From Metaphire vulgaris (lineage: Eukaryota > Annelida > Clitellata > Crassiclitellata > Megascolecidae), in NCBI GenBank assembly GCA_018105865.1, contig CM030845.1, forward strand, positions 8,979,890-9,043,889: a stretch of 64,000 bases of DNA, in the 5' to 3' direction. Position 1 is the first letter of the stretch. Each line of letters opens with the position of its first letter. The translations under genes were made by a program, and so were the position numbers. This document shows positions 1-14,700 of this stretch, in pieces. Under the pieces are notes generated by a model. That model was given only the letters and a program-made list of their open reading frames with translations, was not told where the DNA came from and searched no databases.

Positions 1-969
1 ACACTTCGCCGAATGAGAAAACCGAGGCGCGTACGACTGTTTCGAGTCAGAATCCAAGCCGCCTATACGCCGCGAATAGTAGTACTGTTCCATCTTCGCC
101 GGTATCTAGGACATTGTTGGTGACCGAAGCAGGCGTAGAAATGTCTACTTCCGGCGGAGAGACTTATCGATCGGCGCTTCAAGCAACTCAACACTCCACA
201 CCTCCTCCGTCTTTATTCGGATCAACAGCGGAACGCTCGGTGTCTACATTAAAGGAGACGTCACCCACAACAGCACAAAAACCATCGACTACTGCTACTC
301 CTACTTCTACTACTAACGCAAATCTATTGTCGTCGCTTGAACCTTCAGCCTCGAACGAGACAACAGTCGTTGCTTCGTTGTCGGCTACAAACGCAACAAC
401 AGTTGTTGTCACTTCGTTGTCGGATAATAAAGAGACAACAGTCACGACACCGAGCGAGAAAACTTCATTGCTTGCGTCCGCTTACCATGACGTGACAACA
501 ACTGACGACTCGACAACGCTGAGACCGTCGCCAACCAGTCAAACAATGACTGTTCTAAATCCAACCAAAACCAGCCAGACGACCGCGCTAGATAATAATT
601 ATTCAGTGACGGAAATGGTCCCTTCAAAGTCGGCGTACACAAGTTCACTCGGGCTCTCTACTAGTGGCAAAACCACGGCCAGGAGTTCCCACGGACCTAC
701 CAGCGACGTCGCTGCAACACCATCGCCGTTAGAATTCTCCAGCAATCGCCCTTCGAATAACACGGAAACATGGGACGTGCACGAATCCCGCGGAACTACG
801 GAACGGAAACTACTTTCCGAACGACGTTTCCTGACGGCAGAGACTGTGACGACGGCCCTGGATGAAACCGAATACGTCTCAGGTGCCACTGTACCGGATG
901 TAACGTCGACCGAACAAGATATTACCACCATGTGGACAAATAGCATGACTACTACCATCTCTTCGGAGG
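1..969 (+). other. Mucin-like exon of the adhesion GPCR
   Basis: The frame is open from the window edge (codons from position 3) to a phase-1 donor at 970. About 322 residues are dominated by Thr, Ser and Pro with many TT and TTT runs. This composition is expected of an extended, O-glycosylated stalk that holds the chitin-binding domain away from the membrane. The repeats are imperfect and the region is not a simple-sequence array, so it reads as selected coding sequence. The signal peptide and start lie upstream of the window. Confidence 0.85.
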
Positions 970-3900
970 GTCTGTTAGCTTAATCGAAAATCATTATTCA
1001 GCCTCATTTACCAATGAATGGGCGCCAGTGGCGATTCCAGGATTTCTTGGTGGGGGGATGAATGAATTCATAGAAAGTTGGTGGGCGGGGGTGAAAATAG
1101 AAGGAAAAATCAATAAACTTTGCCGAAAAAAGCAGGTTAGAAAAGGGGAATTTATCCCTCATTTTACTACACTTTTGCCGAAAAATAGGTTGACAAGCAA
1201 AACAGGTCATTCCCGGTTAGCTTTACTAGACTTTTACCCAAAAATAGGTTTCATAAGCAAAAAAGTAAGTCCGAAAATTCGGTGGGGGGATGCATCTCCA
1301 CTCATCCCCCAACTGGAACCGCCACTGATGGGTGCCTCTATTAATTTTGGTCGGTAGGAATGTTTGCCGTAGTACAGTTGCTGCAGTACACAGTTTCAGT
1401 GCAGCATTTAGATCTAGCGAACGAGTCTGACTATAATATATAGTACACAAGCTATTAGTTTACGCTTAACCTATAGTCAAATTAGTTTGAGCTTATAGAA
1501 GATTTAGGAATACTGTCCCAGATGAGCGTACGATCTTAGGCTGTTCAATCATAAAACAATTATTTTCGAATTATTCAAAATGTCAGAAATCCCTCCGGCT
1601 ATTAGGCGTAGGCCTATCCTATTCGCAATAGTTGGGGAAAGCTTCAATTTATGTGGGCGTTGGTTGTAATTGTGCCAGTCATCTTCACTAGACGGTACGT
1701 AGATGATGGTTAGGATGGCAAAATCCCAAAAAAATTTCACTTCCGCCAAGGGTCGGGTTGGCCTAGAGATAGTTTACACCTCCTAACACCCACAACACCT
1801 TTAATCTGAGAGCAACACCCCCTAATCATGATGCAGCTAAGGTTGTAGCGCTAACAAAGGGGAGGAATGGGACCCCAGAATATATCGACAACCCCAAATT
1901 GATAATCCTAGAAACAACCCTGGGTCGGCCCCTGCCAGTGGTGAGGCAGGAGGTACAATTCCTCCCATCACGTCCCCAATCCCTCGGCGATCGAGCATCA
2001 GATCTGGCACTCCCCCCGAACGATGAATCATCGCGAGGGAGGGATTCTATCGGTCGATTTGTCAAAAAAATTTCCAGATCTGTGGAGGCTGTGCAATCGG
2101 GAAATTCCCTGTACGAGAGGCGGTCGATTCGGAGACGCCGTCGACTGCTCGAAGTACTTCGAATGCGTGGCGTTTCTCGGCAGCGCCAACTACCTCGTCC
2201 CGATGTCGTGTCCGGCGCGACAGATCTTCGACCCGCTCAGGAAAAACTGCACAGAGCACGACGACAAGGGAGAGGGGATCTGCTTCGGAAGCCTCTGCAA
2301 GAGTAAGCAATCCGATCAAATACGCAAAATTACTATACTCTAACATAGGCCTACTTCCAGTGGCGTATTTAGGGGTATGCTCCTGATCCATAGCGTACCC
2401 CTTTGGCCTTTGGTCTTTGGTCATTCCCTTCGTTTGCACCGCAAAATATTTTAAAATTTGTTTTAGGGGCTATTTGCTTCATAACTTAATTTGTGCAATT
2501 AGTAAAACTGTAGTAAAGTGAAGGAAACTTTAAGAAAGTATGCGCTCCATAGGCGGATTTTATTAAAGGCTAGGGTAGGCTTAAGCCTACCCAACTAATC
2601 CCACCAAAACAAAAAATTGTTTTTTCCATCAACACCAGGTCTGTCGCGTGCTGGATGGCACGCGTGCTGGATGGCACTCCCAGACCCCCATGCTAGCCTA
2701 CCCAAATATTAAACTCTAAATCCGCCTATGATGCGCTTTTTAATTAATACATGTTTCGTTACTGCGTCGTTACAAATTGCAATCAGCTTTCGTCTGTTAA
2801 ACACTTATGGAGCAAAAAAAAGAGGTAATTAAGCGAAACTGCGACATTTTAATAAACTTAACTGTAGCCTATGTTACTGCAGAACATAGAATAAAAGTTA
2901 TTTTTGGAACTTCTTAAATTTCGGCATACCCCTTTAAGCCATTCTAAATACGCCCATGCCTACTTCGACGACTTCATGTTGCGCTGTTATCGATTTATAT
3001 GCCCTCAAAAGTATGCATATGGCAAGGCGGCGAAAACCCACGTTTAAATTATTTCAATACCGATATAGGCATAAAAGCATGCTTTGCAAGGATATAAATG
3101 GCTAGTTAAATTAAAATTACAGTTGACTAAAGGTAGATCTTAGAGACGTCATTTCACTGTTTTTCAGGAGGGGGGCAAAACACTTTTGACCTGACAAGTT
3201 ACAAGTTTGCGAAAAAGTTGACGACCTTTTTTTTTTTTTTTTTTTTTTTGCTCGCCAGCCGTTTATAACGGTTATCAGACTAGACTACTCCACATCATAT
3301 CAGGGTCCTTTAGGACATGTAAAAAACTAAATACTAAATAACACAAGAAAAAATTTTTTTTCCTCAAAATCAGGGGGGGCAAATGCCCCCCTGCCCCCCC
3401 AAATGACGTCCCTGGTAGATCCTAAGCAGTCAATACTCGTGATCAGGCCAGCCGAGAGGGAGGCAGGGGGCAGGGGCAAATGCACAGTGGTCAGGCGATC
3501 TGTAGGGGGCCCGGCCGGGCTAGGTTAGGGTTTGTTAGGTATATGGTTAGGGTTAGATGGGGGCCCGTAGAAGGCACTGCTTGCTGACGCTGACAAGCAA
3601 AAATGCTCGTCACCGGATTTAAAACTTTCTAGGGACCCCGCGGGTACTCTGCACGGGAGCCCGAAATTTCTCTCGGCGACCCTGCTCATGACGCTTTGAG
3701 TCAATTGAAATACGTGACTGGTCTTACCGACGTTGATAATATTTATATAATGAACTCTGAGTTTCGTTTAAGAATAATCCAGAATTTTGACTGACGCTTT
3801 TTATGATAACCTTGACAACAGGGACGTAGCTCGTCAAGGAGATCTTGACACATTCGCGTATTCTCTTCCCCCATACTACCTACATCTTCCTCCCCCCCCA

Positions 3901-6900
3901 CATCCCCGCCCATTCCCGAAAAATTCCCAACTGTTTTTCGCAAATCCCGCGATCGGTCCCAACTAGGATAGGGGGCGGGCTACCCGTGGCTACGCCAATG
4001 GTATTTGGCGACCAAAAATTTAATAATACTTGTGTTTAATTTAATGATTTCTCGACAGTGAGCGCGAGTCACACGGTGTCCGTTATTTCGAATCCGGTTC
4101 TTTCCGGACGTCCGATGGCCGTCCGGTGTTCCTTTCGCGTCCTGTTCGTCGTCCAGCCAATCCAGGTTTCCCAGTTTACCTGGCATCTGAACGGATTTCC
4201 GCTGTCGTCGACGGAATCCGACCAGCGCATGCAACCTGGTCCAATGGTTTGGGACGATCGAGGATTCTGGAATTCCACCCTGACCTTTAACCCGGTCACG
4301 TCACGTGACTCTGGTAAGAAATGAATTATCACCTACGTCATCGTGTTCATCGTACTAATTATTATCATTGTTGAATGATGATATGACAGTATGATTACAG
4401 GAGGATTCCGGCAGGACTGTTAATAAACTCTATCTGACGTTCAAAGCCATCAAACTATACAATGATTTGAAATTCCAACAAAAGTGTAGACTCTTAAGAG
4501 CCTGCCCTTTTTGACAAATTCCTTTACTATCATTTAGTTATTGTAAAATAGATATTCTCCATAGGTTAATGTGATTTGAATCGCTGGTTTCATCATGGAA
4601 GCAGTTGTTGGAACATCTGTGCTAGAAAATCTATCCAGACAGTATCAGAGAGCAAAAGCTAAAGAAATCTTGGTTTTCTTTAATGCAGCCAAGCAGCTAC
4701 ATCCTTAATGTTGGCTTTGCTGCAGTGTTTTATCCAGGCCTGTTAGGGAGAGATCCCCCAAAACTCAACCCACCCACCCCTCCCCCAAATCTCAGCACTT
4801 TTATTAAAATATTTGCATTTAGCTTTGTATCTCCCCCTCCATTCCCCAAAGATCTTAAGTCTGGATAAAACACTGTTTTTTGGTGTCACTACGACGTGAC
4901 CAACTTTTAGTAAATAAAAGAGAGTTTCTCTTATTCAAGGAACCATCGATTGTATAGTCAATTATGGCAACCGAGAAACGAGCGTCAACTCCACCGGTTA
5001 CATCGACGTACTGCCAACGCCGACCGTCGAGATCCATCCGATGAACGCAGTCGTCGTCAGAAACGAAAGCGTTACGCTGATCTGCAGTGCAGCGATCGAA
5101 GAACATGCAGCAACGTCTTATAAGAACACAACAAATAACGTCTCTCCGGAGTTTAGCTTTTCTTGGTTCCGGTCGAACCAGCGAATCGACATCCAAAATG
5201 GTAAAAACAAAGTAAAAAACAATTCTAAACAGACATACTGTAGATTCTCCGAAAAATGCATTTTAAAAATAAAAATAATGAAGAAACGCGAAACATATCT
5301 TTTGTCTGATCAGTAATCACCACGTATACAGTAGGTGTCTTTCAGGTACTGTAGTTCCTGCATCAGACTGACACAGGTCGGTGTAGGTAGGTCATTGGAT
5401 CCTTAACGCTCAATTCAAGGATACCTTTTCTGCAATGGTGTAGCCTATTATAAAAGTACAAATATTACCTTCAGCAATCCGCCTCCCCAAATATAAAGTC
5501 CAAAAAACGTGGAGATCTTGACACATACAAGAAATCGCTAAAAGTTTAAAGATGGCCCAGATAAGATCCGTTTTAGAGAGATTTACGGACTTTTAATAAT
5601 ATCAGGTTTTGTTCTTTAGCACTCGTAGAAAAAATGGGATTATAAAATTAAACGAAATATTTGAAACGGGTCACTGTTGAGAGGAATCGCCGTCAATTTG
5701 CAAAACTCATTTTGCAAAAACAAAAATAATCATCACTGGTGTAAGAAGCAACTCTTTGCTTACTCGGAAAGTTTGAAGCATTCGACGTAATCATTTGACG
5801 TAATTTGACGTCATCCGTTGGAATAATTTGGATCCAATGGAATGGTTTGACGTTAATCCTAAGCCATTGGTGAGCAGTGTGGTGCATGGGGAAATTCCTA
5901 GTCACTACTTACTGACTCGCCTCCACTGACCAGTTGCCCTCTTGTCCTCTGGTAGATTTATTCCTGTGTTCTTGTATACATAGCAAGGAGGAAGTTTTAT
6001 GCTGTCATTAATTTTCATGACTAGTTTATTTACCATAACGAAACAAATGACCAGCTTATTTAGTATACTATTATTTTCCCTCCACTGATCTGATTTTCCC
6101 TACTAGTCTGATTCTTCTCCCCCCCACCCCACTGGTGTCCGAGCCCCCTTTGGTCTGATTCTTGTCGCCACTGGTTTGACTCTCATAAACACTGTGCTGT
6201 TGACAAGACAATACTGAATTAATTATGCTCGATGACTAGAACGTTCCATTTTGATTTGCAGATACCGATTGTTTTGCCTCTAACGACACTGCCAATGTGT
6301 CATTCATCACATGCAAACCGACGTCTGACACCGCCTACCTCTGCCGCGTTAACTTCACATTCGGCGACAGCGATTCTAGTTTGATTTCGATCACGGTCGT
6401 AGACGGTGAGTGTGGAACACGTTTATGCGTCGATGATAATAATATACATTCAGTGATATCAAGTATCTGCTTTGCTTAAAATATTATAAAAAAACTGATA
6501 ACAAGATTTAGAGTGGCTCAGTAGAGCCTGCCCTGTGTAAGAACCACTATGCTTCACCACCCATCTATTAATTCACATTATGGTCTTGCTGTGTAATCTC
6601 ATTTTTCCTGTCCTCTTGTTCTCTGGTAGATTTGTTCCTGTATTCTCCTTCTTTGTCTCATTGTCTTTGCATCTATAAATAGCAAAATTTGCTTATAGGC
6701 TATGCGAAATTCGCTCAATACCATCCGATGCTGCATTGAAGACATCTGTTGATAGGAAACAAAACAACATCACTGCCCCAAACCCTCTTGACAAGAACAA
6801 CAACCAATCCAAGTATTTCTCGACAACCTTCAATTGGTGTATTAGTTTCCTATTGAGTAGGGTGGGGCCCACATTTCTAACGCTACACAATGCGACGCCA

Positions 6901-7836
6901 AAACTCTAGTTACTTCGCTGCATTTATATCTAGGGTCATATTTTTCCGGAGCTTATAATAATATCTTAATTATAATATTAGTCCTATCACTTTTTCTACC
7001 TTTTATATCAAATTAACTGACAGTTAGTCTTGTGTTATTATAGTCATATATCTATTAAATCGAGTGCAGTTGGGGGCCATCAATAAATTACGTCACGCAC
7101 TTGTGGGTGGGGGTTCAAACATTTGTGACGATAGTATGTGTGATGTGTGATGACGGGGGAGGGTTCCAGAAATGCGACGTCACATAATACTAAATATTTG
7201 TTTAAATACCGCAATGCTATGTTACCGCAAAATTGAACGCATTTTACACTTATAATTATTAATTTATTATACACTTTATTTTTTTAAAAGAATTTGAAAA
7301 GTTTCTGAATATTGTTTCAACTATAATAATTATAATGAATATTTTCAAACGAAACTTTAATTTTACGCGTTGCGACGTCATATTTGAGGGGTCTGACTTT
7401 TTGTGACGACGTGTAACGAAAAGGGTCCAAAACTGCCAAAATCGAGTGACGTCATTTATGGATGGCCCCTTGTTGATATGGCGATATTTTCCGTATAAAT
7501 TTCGGATGATTAGCGATGTTGGTATTTTAGTAAGGCCTGTGATAAATTTCTTAGAGCGTTCGCTGTTGTGTAAGCAAGACAACAGAGACGGTGTAGAGTG
7601 GAGTCCGGTTGTCGTTAATACCACCGGTGTTGTATCGTGTGGGCCGACTTCGATAGGTAAGGCTTTCAAACTGACATTTTTACGATATGCGGCATTGTGC
7701 TCACGCACTTGAAACAAATTCCACGCCCCGAGTTTCCTTAAAACGTTGTCACAATAATAGCCGCGTCCTATTATTTATTAAGCACTTGAGAGGGAGGAAA
7801 CGGTCCCATTAGTTGGGTTTGAAGCATCCGACGAGA

Positions 7837-7894
<58 letters not shown>

Positions 7895-7940
7895 TGGTTT
7901 TCACACAGGCTTACTTAGCCTCCTAACCCACTTAAAATCA

Positions 7941-8003
<63 letters not shown>

Positions 8004-8033
8004 GAGAAATTATGCTAAACCTCCTAAAATACA

Positions 8034-8086
<53 letters not shown>

Positions 8087-8116
8087 GTGTTGAAAGTTCC
8101 ATGGAAGGCGACAGCG

Positions 8117-8206
<90 letters not shown>

Positions 8207-8706
8207 GCACTATCTATTCGATATTGCAGCTAATAAGTTTTATTGAAAACGTAAAGTTTTTGCTCACTTCGCTTAAGAAAAGACGAGGAATGTAGCCAAG
8301 AATGTCAAAGGCATTGTACACCATACGCTTTCATGATTGTATGTAACTCAAAGCGGAAGGAAACGGCTTACAATTGGGAGATGCGTGATTGCGTGGGCGA
8401 CATAAAAATGTTCCCATATCTTGCTAAATTTCAATAGATTTCCTATACTGGTCTATGACTCTTACAAGACGCCTGAGGGTATGACCTCTCCAGTGGGGGC
8501 ATGACGAATCCATCAAAATGAGAATTTTTAATCAAAGAAGCTTTGGCCAGTTACAGAAGTCCTGTGTGGGGACACGCATGTGTATTAAATGAAACTTTAT
8601 ATAGCACAAATTGCGCATTATTTCGTAAAAGACAGCTAAAACTGGTATTATCAATATTATTCAATGACAGAAAACGCAATGACAATAAACAAGCATGCCC
8701 AATGCC

Positions 8707-8782
<76 letters not shown>

Positions 8783-11700
8783 TCAGACAGACAGAGACAG
8801 AGACAGATACAGATACAGAGACAGAGACAGAATGAGTGAGTGAGAGTGAGTGAGTGAGTGAGTGAGTGAGTGAGTGAGTGAGTGAGTGAGTGAGTGAGTG
8901 AACGAGCGAGCGAGCGAGTGAGTGAGCGAGTGTGAGTGAGTGAGTGAGTGAATGAGCGAGTGAGTGCGTGAGCGAGTGAGTGAGTGAGTGAGCGAGTGAG
9001 TGAGCGAGCGAGTGAGTGAGTGAGTGTGCGCGCGTGAGAGACAAAGAGCAGCCTATATTGAGATATACAACATGAGATTTAATGTGATTACAGTGATTAG
9101 CTGATCACGAGTGTCATAATATTATCACCTGATAAGCATGATAAGACATAGAAGATGAAATGCACGGTATTGTTTGAAAGTCGTGAAACGTTAATGTCTT
9201 AGCAGTTGATTCTGAAATTCTTTGCGATTTCACAACAATGACTGCGTAACTAATGCAGGCTTTAGGACACGAAGATGCATCTTTGATGGCGGTTCTGCTG
9301 TATGGGAAGAACCAAACGCCGATAACTGCGTTGACAAGACATTGGTTCAACTGCTATCCGAGGTAAGAACGAGGAAAAGCACAAATAACCTACACTGCAC
9401 ACAGTGTATCCGAATCAAGATGCTGAAGTGTATCAAGTGACGACGTTTTCAAATTGTTTAACCCACGATCAACTCTTGCTTTAGGATCCAATTTTAAAAT
9501 GAAACCTCGAAACAAACTGTGGTTTTCACACAGGCCTAAAGTGGCTAAAAACATTGCCCAAAAATTGACAAAAATTGCCTAAAATTTGGCCGAAATTGCC
9601 CAAAAATCTCGCCCCCCAAAAAAAGTGTGAAATCATGAAATGACGCTACTGGGAGTGACACAATTTAAGCGGACGACTGTTGATGTTAGAACCCAAAGTT
9701 TTTGGAAGAAATTGGTTGACGTGAACGAGCTTAAATCGACAACAGCTCAACATTATAATAACCTACGAAGGCGTAATAACCTACGAAGGCGAAGGCTTCC
9801 ACAGGAGCTACGGCCATGACTCCGGCGAATCATTGGTTTATCGTGATAACTACAGTTTTGTTACACAAAGGACACTGCTGATTTATTAAAATATTGGCTG
9901 CAAAAAATTTGATTCTATCTGCAACTGTTCTCTGCTCAGGTAAAAGACGTACGACAAGGAATTTCCATAAACAGCTCGAATATAACGAAAGACATAGCCG
10001 AGGGTTTGAGAAGTTATTTATCTGATACTGGAACGGAACTGAATTTCGGAAATTTTAACGCTTCGCTGGAAATACTTCGGGAGCTTGGCTCCATACAGTC
10101 CGCTGCCTGGAACATAACGACTCCGGGCATTGACGAAGTGAAGGTTGACACAGCTGTTGCCTAAACATCCAACGTCTGAATGCGTTTCATTGTTACAACT
10201 ATAGAATTTCAAAAAATCAAGAGCTCAACGCAGTGTTTAATCTGGACTCCGGGGGGAAACTGACAAGGCCGGGGGAAGTCAGCTAGGGGTCTGCTGTTAG
10301 TTGATGTAGTATGCCAAAATTTCCGGCGGGGGGATTTGAAATGTCCGGGGGAAAAGAGCAATACCCCGGAAACGGCATGGATTAAACCCTGGCTCAACGT
10401 TTAATTTCGATTGAAGTCTCAGTTTATTAAACAACTGTCTTCCTTTTATCCACGAGAGTCCTCTAACTTGACGTCAAATAAAAAACAAAGCGGTTGTTAA
10501 TTGACCAATGGGCCACTGAACCAGAATAATAAAGTGGGTAAAGGAAGTAAAATAAAATCTCGCGTGCTTTTATGGTATTTAGATCTATAGGGTGTAGGCT
10601 AACGTGTTCTAAAATGATTAATAAGCTGTCGAGTGTCGATGCAACCATAACAAGAATAAAACGGTCGGTTAAGGCGGGCAAAGGCTAAGTATGTAAGTAA
10701 GTAAAATCTCGTAAATTTATATAGCGATTTAGAAATTAGTACAGTAGTAGCTGCTTATTCTTATGTGCTTAATCTTTCTTGAAATAGCTATAGACAAGGT
10801 GGGTTTTTGGCCGGGCAAAGGTCAGTGTATCCATGAGGTGGCGGGTTGGGCTGTTATAGCTATGGTGGAAATGGCTTTTGGAATAGGAAGGTTTTAAGTT
10901 TAGACCTAAAGGCTTGAGGAGATAGTGACTAGGCAACCTTTTTTCAATAGATGTAGCCCTAAAATTTCAGGAAAGTGTATTCGTTACAGTGAGCCTTTTT
11001 AAACAATTTGGATTACAATAGCAATGTGATATAATTTTAATTGATAGATGAATTAAAAGAATGTGTGGATACCTTTTTTCTGTGTTCAGGCTGTTCTGTG
11101 GTCCAGCAGCAGTCTGTTGAATTCAACAAACGATCAACTATGGAGGAATCTAATGTCAGTAAGTCTGCCATTTGGTTCCGAAAATATAGGCCCTATGTTT
11201 TGCGTGTCTAAAACTGGAAAACAAAATGTAATTACTGAATCTAATTGGAAATAATTACTCATTAGAGATCGTTGGTTTTATATTAGATTATACTAAGTCC
11301 AGGAGGTTATTAGACGATGCTTTGCGGACGAAAGTAACAAGACTATTTCTGAGTGAATCTTCAGATACATAATATCGTCCTCATCTCTGAGCAGGGCCGG
11401 ATTAAGGCCCGAGTGGACCGGGAGGCTGAGCAAAAAGGCCGTCGCCTATACTGAAAATCTCTGGCAAGCAAAAAAGGTTATCTGCCTTCCAAATCGTGCT
11501 GACAAGCAAAAAAGGTTATCTCGAATATCGGTGGGCCTATTTTAATGATGGGCCGGGGACCTACAGTAGGGATGTGCGGGTATACCCGTACCCGCGGGTA
11601 TACCCTACCCGTACCCGTACCCGCGGGTACGGGTAGGGTAGGGTACACATTTTACGGGTACGGGTCGGGTACGGGTACAGCGCTACGGGTACGGGTATAG

Positions 11701-14700
11701 CGGCTACGGGTACGGGTATACCCGTTTTACCCGAAAAGTTATATTTTCATTTCTCACTACTATAGCAAATTAGCAATGCAGTAATAGAAAAATAATATTG
11801 AGTAAAGTGTATTAGTATAACTTGTACATCGCGTCCAGTTTGTCAGACAGCATGCATTTTACTTATTGAAAACATAAAGGAAATACAGATGACGTAATCT
11901 GACATCATCAGTAATAAATTTATAATGGCGTCCTCTGACTCCTCCAAGGACTCTTTGACCGAGAAAGTTCTTCTGGTAAAGTTTTGTGGTTTAACTTGAG
12001 CTCTAATGCCTGCTCATAGATAAATGATATCTACTAAATATTTTAAACAAGCCCATTCATGTCGGCTTAGGCTAGCTGACTGATTATCCTGATTCCTAAG
12101 TACTAGATCTGTCCTAATCTAAACATGCGTGCTATTTACAATGAATAGTTATCCCAATTTCGTAGCCCCTATTTCACTGTTGCCTCTCTATAGTCTCTAG
12201 GAACGGATACGGGTTCACGGGTCCATGTACAGGTCCTTGTAGTACTTGTACCCGTAAACGCACCCGCGGGTACGGGTCCAAAATTCCAAATCCAAAACCT
12301 CCAAATTCCAACCACAGTCGGTTACGGGTACGGGTACGGGTACACAGCTTACGGGTACGGGTCGGGTAGGGTATAGCGCTAGCGGTACGGGTAGGGTAGG
12401 GTAAAAAAGTTTTTCCACGGGTACGGGTAGGGTATGCATTTTGCTGTACCCGCACATCTCTAACCTACAGCCCCCTCAGCCGCCGCCTTAATATGGCCCT
12501 ATCTCTAAGGCAGAAAAAAGTCATCATCACACTCAATTTATCAATGCAATTAAGTCAAAGCAGGACAAAATGAAGTTGTCCAATAGATGTCCAGCGAATT
12601 GAAGAGCTTGAACGCATCATGAGGTTGAACACCCACATCCAGCTTACGTGGAATTGAACTGTAAGCCTAACTATTTAGCAGATATAGGGTGTATACATGA
12701 TAAATTCTTTACAGAAATTTATTATTGGGCACCCGGGGTTGAATGGAAATCAATGTCTTCTTCCAAAATTTAGTCTAACTAGGCCTGCTGATACATGGCG
12801 CAAATAAATCTACCTACGAGTGTTTTACTTTTAGTCTATATAGACGCTAAAAATATATACAGAAGAACTTCGCTATAACGGACTCGGTTAAAACGTAGCC
12901 GCACTGATCTGTCCCATTGGATGCTCTACCGTAACGGATGATATTGAATATAGCGTACCTCGGATATAGCGCACTAACTGCTACAGACCTGCTATAAGTA
13001 CGTTATAACGAAGCTCTACTGTAATTCGAAGTGTAGGCCCTATACGGTTCTATAGACAGTGTTGAAAGAGACTCGAGCGATTATTACTAATTTATAAGTT
13101 ATGAGTATATCAAGCGTCAGAGAGTGTTCTTTATATTGCAGCAAAACACTATCGGTGCTCTGCCAGTAATGGATGTTGTCAATGTATATGGCAAGAAATT
13201 GGCAAGGACTCTGACGCCTGGAGCTGCCGACACCATTCGTTACGAATATCTGAGTAATGTCTGTTCCAGTGTTAACGATAACTTTCAAATATAATAAGAT
13301 GTGTAGGCGTGGCCGGACAAAATGTCACCGGACAAAATGTCACCGGACAAAATGTCACCGGACAAAATGTCACCGGACAAAATGTCACCGGACAAAATGT
13401 CACGGTTTATGGTTAGGGTTGGAGTTAGGGTACCATTTTGTCCGCTGACATATTGTCCTCGTGACATTTTGTCCGTTACATTTTGTCCGAGGACATTTTG
13501 TCCTAGCACCTGTGCAGGAAACCAATTGCCTAGAAAAATTCTATGCGCTCGGACAGCCGTGATGAAATGTGCCTCTTGTTTGTTTTCTAGTGGTCTCAGC
13601 CGTTTGCAACTATGCGAGCAAGATTCACAATTACTCGTTTCCGGCGTCGGACGTAGGCAGCGGACAAGATTGGACGAATTCAACGAAAGACCGCATCTAC
13701 TTTCAAAATCCAGTTGAACTGGGAAACGGTAAGGCAATGTCAGACCATTTTTGTAGGCTAATGTAAATCAAATCATGGTCTTATACGGGACTGGGACACG
13801 AATGCTATTTGTGGATCCTGGGGATTTGCGGGAAATATTTCCAACTTGACGGAATTTTTTTTTGAAAATCGTAACTTTACAGAAAATATTTCAAATTTTG
13901 CTAAACTGTGTACAACTTATTGCGTTGAGCCTCTCTCGTGAATATTTCAAACTCAACAATTGATAAGTTTAGATAAGTTTAGGCATATTAAGTTGTGCAA
14001 TAGTAGCAAATACTCCGCCATGCTATCATCAGGTAGAGGGTTCGAATTCCAGTGAGGACGGCATGGTTGCCTGTGTTAGCGACTAAATCATCTAGCTCAT
14101 TCATCTCCCAAAGGCATAACGTCAAATCGACTGCACAAAGTGCATACCCTAAAATCGTGTCGTTTTTTCACGATTATTATCGTATTAGATAGGATTAAGT
14201 TATCATAAACGGTGCGTCATTTAATAATATTAGAAGGTCCTGTTGGATTAACAGGGCTTAATAACTGTTCATTTATTCGTTTAAGATAGCGAAGAAACTC
14301 TCTACTACATTTCGGGTTCGCTTTATCGAAATCTCAACGAATATGTTCCAACCACAACGGATATTAGCAATTTAAGGTTGGACCTTAAGCATTTTAAGAA
14401 GAATTTCATAATTTTCTACAGTTCCCCGTTGTCTCTCTATACGTTCCAGTTATTTTCTACAAGCATTTGTCCCGCGTTCCGCGAGCGAATATTTAGGACT
14501 ACAGAGACGATAAGAAGAAGGCACACACGGATGAATGCCTCAACGGGCATTTGGCGAATTGGATCAGAAATATAGATAATAAATAATTAGATATGATTTG
14601 AAAATTGAAGATAGTGCAAGTCCAAAGCCATTCTTAGAATACACGTAGCCTACAATCGAGACCTGATATCCCTGTGTATAGGGGACGTTACTACGAGTGA

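Noticed and set aside
8012..8295. ORFs of poly-Ile and poly-Tyr
   Set aside because: Translations of TTA microsatellites; no splice signals or composition of a gene.
13313..13402. Possible CRISPR array
   Set aside because: Contiguous 15-bp units without spacers.
14378..14575. ORF after GPCR exon 14286-14376
   Set aside because: Read-through past the donor; phase and GAIN homology require splicing to 15329.
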